From assembly GCF_003248605.1 (NCBI RefSeq), contig NZ_QFPF01000088.1, positions 1-10,691 on the forward strand: DNA of 10,691 bases, in the 5' to 3' direction. The notes below the pieces were generated by a model that worked only from the letters and a program-made list of their open reading frames with translations, was not told where the DNA came from and searched no databases. Source of the DNA: Microbacterium sp. GTDB taxonomy: Bacteria > Actinomycetota > Actinomycetes > Actinomycetales > Microbacteriaceae. Position numbers and translations under genes: made by a program. This document shows, one piece after another, positions 6,223 through 10,691 of the stretch. Numbering within the stretch: position 1 is the stretch's first letter; each line of letters starts with the position of its first letter.

Positions 6223-7629
6223 TCAGGAGTCGAATCCCATGCCGAGCGCATCGAGGGTCTTCAGCAGCGCGTTGCGGCGGCCCTCGTTGTGATCGGCGCG
6301 GTCCATCGACCAGCGCACCAGCTCGACCCCGATCGTGGCGGCGGGTTCGGGTGGAAAGGGGATCGGCTTCTCCCGGACCATGCGCAGCGCGGTGCGCTCG
6401 GTGTGCTCACCCGACAGCAGATCGAGCATGACGTCGGCGCCGAAGCGCGACGCGCCGACGCCGAGCCCGGTGAACCCCGTGGCGTACGCGACGCGGCCGC
6501 GACGGGCCGTGCCGTAGAACGCGCAGAAGCGTGAGCAGGAGTCGATCGCTCCGGCCCAGCGGTGCGAGAAGCGCAGTCCCTCGAGCTGCGGAAAAGTCGT
6601 GAAGAAGTGAGCCGCGAGCGTCTCGAACGATGACGGCCGCTCCTCGTACGCCGCGCGCACCCGGCCGCCCGGGTGGTATACGGCGTCGTATCCGCCGAAC
6701 AGGATGCGGCCATCCGCCGTGCGCCGGTAGTAGTGGAACTGATTCGCGAGGTCGGCGATGCCCTGACGGCCCTCCCAGCCGACGGACGCCCACTGCGCCG
6801 CGCTGAGTGGTTCGGTGACGAGCACGTAGTCGTAGACGGGAACGGTCATGAGACGGTTGCGGCGCAGGAGCGAGGGGAACACGTTCGTGCCGAGCGCGAC
6901 GCGCTCCGCACGAACAGCGCCGGCGGCAGTGCGCACCAGGAGGCCCGTGCCCGCGTCGGCTTCTGTCAGCCCCGTCACCCGAGAGTGCTCGAAGATCTCG
7001 ACCCCGAGCTCACCCGCGACCCGCGCGAGCTCGCGGGCGAGCTTGGCGGGGTGCACGAGTGCGGTGTCCCGCCGCTCCCAGGCGCCCGCGAGGTAGGTGG
7101 GGGAGTCCACGAGCGCGCGGGTCTGCGCGGCATCCAGGAACCCCGGGTCCTGCGCCACCCAGTCGATCTGGTGCGGTTCGACGGCGACCGACAGTGTGCC
7201 CGTGCGCTCGAACTCGGCATCCATCCCGTACCGCGCGATCGTCGCCTCGATCTCGTCGAGATTCTGCCGGCCCAGGCGTTCGAGGTGTGCGGACTCCTCG
7301 GGCCAGCGACGGATGCCGTTCTCGGCGCCGTGCGTGAGACTGGCCTCGCAGAAGCCGCCGTTGCGCCCCGACGCCGCCCACCCGACCGTGCGCGCGTCGA
7401 GCACCACGACGCGCAGATCGGGGTCGCGCTCCTTCGCGCGGACCGACGTCCACAGACCCGTGTAGCCGGCGCCGACGACGACGAGGTCTGCCGACATGTC
7501 ACGGGCGAGCCTCGGGTGCTCAGGCTGTGCGATGTCATCGCGCCAGAACACGGCGTGCCGTGTGTCGCTCAGCGCGTTCGAGACGACGGATGCCGTGGGC
7601 CGATGGCGCTCGAAGACGGTGCTGTGCAT
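6223..7629 (-). CDS. FAD-dependent oxidoreductase, PuuB/DadA-like (gamma-glutamylputrescine oxidase type)
   Basis: This is a flavoprotein amine or amino-acid oxidase of the DAO family (468 residues). The N-terminal 45 residues end in a Trp-containing segment (AVFWRDD) typical of the gamma-glutamylputrescine oxidase subgroup. The Rossmann motif follows as ADLVVVGAGYTGLW with GxGxxG at 53-58. WAASGRNGGF (84-93) is the conserved flavin-contact motif, and ALVHPAKLARELA and GRILFGGYDAVYHPGG are further family features. The predicted activity is oxidation of a C-N bond, giving an aldehyde or keto acid, ammonia or amine, and H2O2. The start is ATG 7629, one base after the hydrolase stop, with AGGAG about 9 bases upstream. 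The frame stays open far upstream, but that part is antisense-like and overlaps the hydrolase gene. It is the last gene of the three-gene operon. Confidence 0.88.
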   Translation of the reverse strand: MHSTVFERHRPTASVVSNALSDTRHAVFWRDDIAQPEHPRLARDMSADLVVVGAGYTGLWTSVRAKERDPDLRVVVLDARTVGWAASGRNGGFCEASLTHGAENGIRRWPEESAHLERLGRQNLDEIEATIARYGMDAEFERTGTLSVAVEPHQIDWVAQDPGFLDAAQTRALVDSPTYLAGAWERRDTALVHPAKLARELARVAGELGVEIFEHSRVTGLTEADAGTGLLVRTAAGAVRAERVALGTNVFPSLLRRNRLMTVPVYDYVLVTEPLSAAQWASVGWEGRQGIADLANQFHYYRRTADGRILFGGYDAVYHPGGRVRAAYEERPSSFETLAAHFFTTFPQLEGLRFSHRWAGAIDSCSRFCAFYGTARRGRVAYATGFTGLGVGASRFGADVMLDLLSGEHTERTALRMVREKPIPFPPEPAATIGVELVRWSMDRADHNEGRRNALLKTLDALGMGFDS

Positions 7630-7630
7630 G

Positions 7631-8614
7631 TCATCGCTCCTCTTCGCTCGGCGGGGCGAGCCTCGAGTGCAGCCACTCCTGCGCGCGCTCGAGGTATGCG
7701 CGGGCGAGCGGCAGCGTCGGGCTCGCCGATTCGAATCCGTGGGGCGCGCCGGCGACGTCATCGAGAGTGCAGTCCACGCCCGCCGCGTCGAGCGCGCGGG
7801 CATAGGCGATGTCCTCCGCGTTGAACAACTCGGCGGTCCCCGTGCCGATCCAGGTCGGCGGCAGACCCGCGAGGTCGGTGCGGCGGGCGGGCACCGCGTA
7901 CTGTGGCACGCTCTCGCCGCCCGGTTCGACACCCAGGTAGGCGCGCCAGCCGACCCTGTTGGCGCGGTTGTCCCACACGGGGTGCCGCACCGCGTCGAGG
8001 TCTCGGTGCGCGGCCGTACGGTCATCGAGCATGGGGCAGAACAGCCACTGCGCGGCCGGCTGTACACCGCCCTCGTCGACGAGGCGCTGCACCAGCCCCG
8101 CGGCGATTCCGCCACCCGCGCTCTGGCCGCCGATCGCGATGCGCTCCGCGTCGATTCCGTATCGGGGCGCTTCTGCGTGCAGCCACTCCCACGCCCGATG
8201 GCAGTCCTCCAGCGGCTGCGGGAACGGGTGCTCCGGCGCGAGCCGGTAGTCGATCGAGGCCACCGTGATCCCGAGTTCCTCGACGAGGGCGACGTTCCGG
8301 CGGTGATCCTGCGCCGCGGCGCCGATCACCATGCCACCGCCGTGGATCCACATCAGCGCCGCTCCCGTGCTCTCGCCCGCCGGGCAGAAGAGGTGGATCC
8401 GCGCGCCCGGACCGAGATCGACCCGCTCGTACGTGACCCGAGCGGTGGAGCGCGGGGTGGGGGCGAGCGACATCAGCCCGCGGATCATTGCGCGCTGCCA
8501 GGCGTGGGTGATCGGGATGTTCGGGATGAACCGGTAGACGCGACGCAGATCGGGGTGAAGATCGTCTGCGGACATCCTCCGCGGCGGTTGTGGGTCCACG
8601 ACTTCATCCTGCAC
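7631..8614 (-). CDS. Alpha/beta hydrolase, hormone-sensitive-lipase (HSL) type esterase
   Basis: This is a cytoplasmic esterase or lactone hydrolase of the HSL family (327 residues, typical 300-330). The oxyanion motif HGGG is at 91-94, DYRLAPEHPFP at 122-132, the nucleophile elbow GGQSAGG with Ser165, and the catalytic His in GAPHGF at 292. The usual GDSAG has Gln for Asp. At the acid position of the triad (GTAELF, about 262) Glu stands where Asp is commonest; Glu occurs in some relatives. Start choice is uncertain: GTG 8614 (used here) has a weak ribosome site, GTG 8599 has AGGA seven bases upstream, and ATG 8575 has GGAGG directly against it. All keep the catalytic domain. It lies 24 bases after the SDR gene and one base before the FAD oxidase gene. 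The substrate is probably a short ester or lactone. Confidence 0.88.
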   Translation of the reverse strand: MQDEVVDPQPPRRMSADDLHPDLRRVYRFIPNIPITHAWQRAMIRGLMSLAPTPRSTARVTYERVDLGPGARIHLFCPAGESTGAALMWIHGGGMVIGAAAQDHRRNVALVEELGITVASIDYRLAPEHPFPQPLEDCHRAWEWLHAEAPRYGIDAERIAIGGQSAGGGIAAGLVQRLVDEGGVQPAAQWLFCPMLDDRTAAHRDLDAVRHPVWDNRANRVGWRAYLGVEPGGESVPQYAVPARRTDLAGLPPTWIGTGTAELFNAEDIAYARALDAAGVDCTLDDVAGAPHGFESASPTLPLARAYLERAQEWLHSRLAPPSEEER

Positions 8615-8638
8615 GCATCCGAGACCTGTGTGGCCGGG

Positions 8639-9724
8639 CTAGGCTGCGGACCACCCACCGTCGCTGGCGAGGATCACGCCGTTGACGTTGACGCCGTCTT
8701 CGCTCAGGAGAAACGTGATCGAGGCGGCGAGCGCGTCGGACTCGACAGCATCCGGCATGACCGCCATGCCCGCGCGCACACGCTCGGCGCCCAGCGCCGA
8801 CGCGAAGCTGGCCTCGATGTTGGTGATGGTCGGGCCGGGGGCCACTGCATTGACCCGAATGCCGGAGGGGCCGTACATGAATGCGCTCGACTTCGTCAGT
8901 CCGACGACCGCGTGCTTCGAGGCCGTGTAGGCGACGCCGGCGGCCGAGCCACGGAGCGCGGCTTCGGAGGCGGTGTTCACGATCGAGCCGCCGCCCTGCG
9001 CGAGCATCGTGGGGATCACGGCGCGCATGAGCTTCATCGTTCCGGTGACGTTGACGCGGAACACCCGCTCCCATACCGCGTCGGTGACCTCGCCGACCGG
9101 GGTCATGTCATCCATGATGCCGGCGATGTTCGCGAGTCCGTCGATCGTGGAGCCCGCGGCAGAAATGATGCCCTCGACGCCGGCATCGTCGGTGATGTCG
9201 GCGACGAGCGCGACGATGTCGGAGCCGGGGTGGTCGGCGACGAACTCGTCGAGCCGCTCCTGCGAGACATCCACGGCGATGACGCGCCCGCCTTCGCGAG
9301 CGACGCGCGAGGCCGTGGCGCGACCGATGCCCGACCCGGCCCCGGTGATGATGTGGGTCTGTCCGGTGAACCGGCCGGTATCGATGCGTTCCGTCCATTC
9401 CCGCAGCGGAACGGCCATGGATGCTGCGCCGCCATCGTGCGGGGAACGTTGCGATTCCTCGGCAAGCGGCGTTGAGCCGGCGGCCGAAGCGGGCACGTCA
9501 CCGGCGGCAGCACGACGGACGAGGTCGTCCAGCATCTCCTGCGTGAACGATCCCCGGCTCATCTTGACCAGCCGCTTGATCGCCAGTCGTTTCACGGGGC
9601 GGAAGACGTCCGGCGACTGGCCCGATTGTGCGAGCAGGTCGCGCAGGATCGCACCGCCTACGGGATCGTCGAGCCAGGTGGCGATGGATGAGTCGCCCGA
9701 GAGTGCGGAAGTTGCGGTGCCCAT
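8639..9724 (-). CDS. SDR-family NAD(P)-dependent dehydrogenase with a ~105-residue N-terminal extension
   Basis: This is a short-chain dehydrogenase/reductase that interconverts an alcohol and a ketone (361 residues, about 105 longer than a classical SDR). Catalytic and cofactor features are intact: TGAGSGIG at 127-134, Asp152 after beta-2 favouring NAD(H), NIAG at 199-202, and catalytic Asn225, Ser253, Tyr266 and Lys270. It ends in a SDGGW-type tail. The N-terminal extension (1-105) contains a helical part at about 15-72 (DDPVGGAILRDLL..., LAIKRLVKMSRGSFTQEMLDDLV) and then a loose linker. I chose ATG 9724 because AAAGGA lies 7 bases upstream. An internal ATG at 9418 would give a standard SDR but has no good ribosome site. 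It is the first gene of the operon, under the probable TetR operator at 9740-9759. Confidence 0.92.
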   Translation of the reverse strand: MGTATSALSGDSSIATWLDDPVGGAILRDLLAQSGQSPDVFRPVKRLAIKRLVKMSRGSFTQEMLDDLVRRAAAGDVPASAAGSTPLAEESQRSPHDGGAASMAVPLREWTERIDTGRFTGQTHIITGAGSGIGRATASRVAREGGRVIAVDVSQERLDEFVADHPGSDIVALVADITDDAGVEGIISAAGSTIDGLANIAGIMDDMTPVGEVTDAVWERVFRVNVTGTMKLMRAVIPTMLAQGGGSIVNTASEAALRGSAAGVAYTASKHAVVGLTKSSAFMYGPSGIRVNAVAPGPTITNIEASFASALGAERVRAGMAVMPDAVESDALAASITFLLSEDGVNVNGVILASDGGWSAA

Positions 9725-9739
9725 GAGGAGTTCCTTTCT

Positions 9740-9759
9740 ACCGGACAGCCATGTCCGGT
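9740..9759. promoter_or_regulatory. 20-bp perfect inverted repeat, probable TetR operator
   Basis: Arms ACCGGACA and TGTCCGGT pair perfectly around GCCA. The repeat lies in the 49-bp gap between the divergent SDR and TetR genes. It covers the expected start of the SDR transcript and the -35 region of tetR, and touches the shared TATA box. Size and symmetry are typical for a TetR dimer, and autoregulation plus repression of the SDR operon follows naturally. Confidence 0.75.
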
Positions 9760-9767
9760 TATAGGCT
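9758..9767. promoter_or_regulatory. Overlapping divergent -10 boxes for tetR and the SDR operon
   Basis: Plus strand: TAGGCT at 9762-9767 lies 7 bases before the tetR GTG, so the mRNA would start at or next to that codon (leaderless). Minus strand: TATAAC at 9763-9758 matches the consensus at 5 of 6 positions and would start the SDR transcript near 9751, leaving a 27-base leader with its ribosome site. Neither has a good -35 box. Simultaneous use of both looks impossible. Confidence 0.5.
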
Positions 9768-9773
9768 ACACCG

Positions 9774-10343
9774 GTGTCGTCCGCCGCAGAAGATCTCCCC
9801 AAGGCCAATCGGGGACGGGCAGCGGGGCCCGCGAACAGGCGTGCGCTGATCGCGGCGGCGCGCGAGGTCTTCGCCGAACACGGGCTCGCGGCCCCGCTCA
9901 ATGCGGTCGCACGTCGAGCCGGGGTCGGACAAGGGAGCCTCTACCGTCACTTTCCTGATCGCACCGCGCTGGCGGCGGCCGTTTTCGAGGAGAATCTCGA
10001 CGACCTCGAGCGGTTCGCGGAGCCTGCAGATCGTACCCTCGACGATCTTCTGGATCGGGTCGTGGCGCAGGCGATGGTGTCGACGGCATTTATCGAGTTG
10101 ACGACGACGCACCGTGACGATACTCGGGTGATGCACCTCGGTGAACGCTACCGGGGGGTGGTCGAGCGTCTGCTGGAGCGTGAGAAGTCCGCGGGTTATG
10201 TGGCTTCGCATATCGAACCTGAGGACGTCATGCTCGCGACGGGGATGCTGGCGACCGAGCTTGCGCGGTGCTCTCCGACCCAGCGCACCGACGTCGCCGC
10301 AAGAGCGCGTGCGCTCTTTCGTGCCGCATTCGTGCCGCGCTGA
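9774..10343 (+). CDS. TetR/AcrR family transcriptional regulator
   Basis: This is a cytoplasmic ligand-responsive repressor of 189 residues, the normal TetR size. The N-terminal DNA-binding domain is clear: NRRALIAAAREVFAEHG (21-37) as helix 1, then PLNAVARRAGVGQGSLYRHFPDR (41-63) carrying the helix-turn-helix and the hallmark LYRHF. The C-terminal domain (about 75-189) is all-helical and variable, as expected of the inducer-binding and dimer part, and gives no clue to the ligand. The start is GTG 9774, with no ribosome site; a -10-like TAGGCT 7 bases upstream suggests a leaderless mRNA. It diverges from the SDR-hydrolase-FAD oxidase operon and most likely represses it and itself through the inverted repeat at 9740-9759. 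Confidence 0.9.
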   Translation: MSSAAEDLPKANRGRAAGPANRRALIAAAREVFAEHGLAAPLNAVARRAGVGQGSLYRHFPDRTALAAAVFEENLDDLERFAEPADRTLDDLLDRVVAQAMVSTAFIELTTTHRDDTRVMHLGERYRGVVERLLEREKSAGYVASHIEPEDVMLATGMLATELARCSPTQRTDVAARARALFRAAFVPR

Positions 10344-10364
10344 TGCGCGCCCACGCATGCGTCC

Positions 10365-10691
10365 TCAGAAGGGTGCGTCGTCGGTGTCGGGGACGAATCC
10401 GATGGTGACGGGTGGTGGGGTGTCGACGTAGTGGAGTCCGCCGGGTGAGGTCCATTCGATGACTCCGCCGGGGTGGTGTTTCACCCGCCAGGGCGTCTCA
10501 CCCTTGAGGGTGTGATGTCGTCGGCAGAGGGCGCAGAGATTCCTGTGATCGGTGGCCCCGCCGAGGGCAAAATCCTCACCGTGGTCGACGTCGCACCGGT
10601 GGGTGGGCATGCGACACCCCGGGAATCTGCAGTGCGGATCCCTCACCCTCAAGTGCCTGGTCAAGTCCGCCGAACGTGTGTATCTGTCGAC
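10365..10691 (-). CDS. 13E12/DUF222 family protein with C-terminal HNH endonuclease domain (cut by window edge)
   Basis: The visible 108 codons are the C-terminal part of an actinobacterial DUF222/13E12-repeat protein. These are multi-copy proteins of unknown role that end in an HNH nuclease domain. The frame is open to the window end, reading VDRYTRSADLTRHLRVRD, the usual run-up to the nuclease domain. From the window edge, the HNH elements are Cys21-x4-Cys26 (CRFPGC), Asp36-His37 (DVDHGEDF), Asn51-Leu-Cys53-x2-Cys56 and His59-His60 (NLCALCRRHH), so zinc and metal ligands are intact. A TTG inside the frame could look like a start but lies within the conserved segment, so the true start is outside. 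It is convergent with tetR, 21 bases apart, with no strong terminator between. These genes are dispersed in actinobacterial genomes and say nothing about the catabolic cluster. Confidence 0.9.
   Translation of the reverse strand, partial: VDRYTRSADLTRHLRVRDPHCRFPGCRMPTHRCDVDHGEDFALGGATDHRNLCALCRRHHTLKGETPWRVKHHPGGVIEWTSPGGLHYVDTPPPVTIGFVPDTDDAPF

Noticed and set aside
7630..8115. Upstream extension of the FAD oxidase frame to a 630-residue protein
   Set aside because: The added 160 residues are Ser/Arg/Pro-rich, overlap the C-terminal half of the hydrolase gene, and have no domain. ATG 7629 has a ribosome site and starts the known family N-terminus.
7496..9475. A 659-codon open frame on the plus strand
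   Set aside because: It lies antisense to the FAD oxidase, hydrolase and SDR genes, which have full catalytic motifs. Its own translation is Arg/Asp/His/Gly-rich without any domain. Long antisense frames are a known side effect of high GC at third codon positions.
9725..9901. Extension of the SDR frame to a start at 9901
   Set aside because: It would run across the divergent promoter/operator and into the tetR coding region. ATG 9724 has AAAGGA at the right distance.
10344..10364. Terminator between tetR and the HNH gene
   Set aside because: Only a 5-bp ATGCG/CGCAT stem is present, without a U-tract. It is too weak to call.

Overview
The window is high-GC DNA (G/C-rich third codon positions, GTG and TTG starts, many 4-base stop/start overlaps, an apparently leaderless regulator gene, a 13E12/DUF222-type HNH protein). 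This points to an actinobacterium, most likely Microbacteriaceae such as Microbacterium. The genus is an inference from style and gene content. I see no CRISPR array, rRNA, complete tRNA or transposase.

Left block (1-4739): a tripartite tricarboxylate transporter (TTT) operon runs leftward in the order tctB-tctA-tctC, with tctC cut by the window edge. Diverging from it are an RpiR/SIS-domain regulator, an MFS transporter joined to it by a GTGA overlap, and a 56-codon ORF joined to the MFS gene by an ATGA overlap. That last ORF looks like the broken start of a lost gene. The 128-bp divergent intergenic region holds a perfect TTGACA -35 for the tct operon and two overlapping palindromes where the transcript should start. 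The RpiR protein probably represses tctBAC through them in response to a small ligand, perhaps a sugar acid or other carboxylate.

Junction (4740-5139): about 400 bp without a convincing gene. It contains a 27-bp segment that folds as the T-arm plus 3' acceptor strand of a tRNA, with no 5' half. This is the usual scar (att site) of an element integrated into a tRNA gene. Its orientation suggests that the left block is part of an island.

Right block (5140-10343): a flavin-dependent luciferase-like monooxygenase (plus strand, with its own palindrome upstream) converges on a leftward three-gene operon. The operon encodes an SDR dehydrogenase with an unusual 105-residue N-terminal extension, an HSL-type alpha/beta hydrolase and a PuuB/DadA-like FAD amine oxidase. 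A perfect 10-bp stem lies between the convergent genes and probably terminates both. A TetR regulator diverges from the SDR gene, and a perfect 20-bp inverted repeat lies over both promoters. The set (dehydrogenase, monooxygenase, ester/lactone hydrolase, amine oxidase, TetR) looks like a small inducible catabolic cluster. The substrate cannot be read from the sequence.

Right edge (10365-10691): the C-terminal HNH nuclease domain of a 13E12/DUF222 family protein, cut by the window end.

I do not see a clearly new molecular system. The best leads are the tRNA-scar junction with its truncated cistron, the SDR N-terminal extension, and three well-formed undescribed operator candidates.
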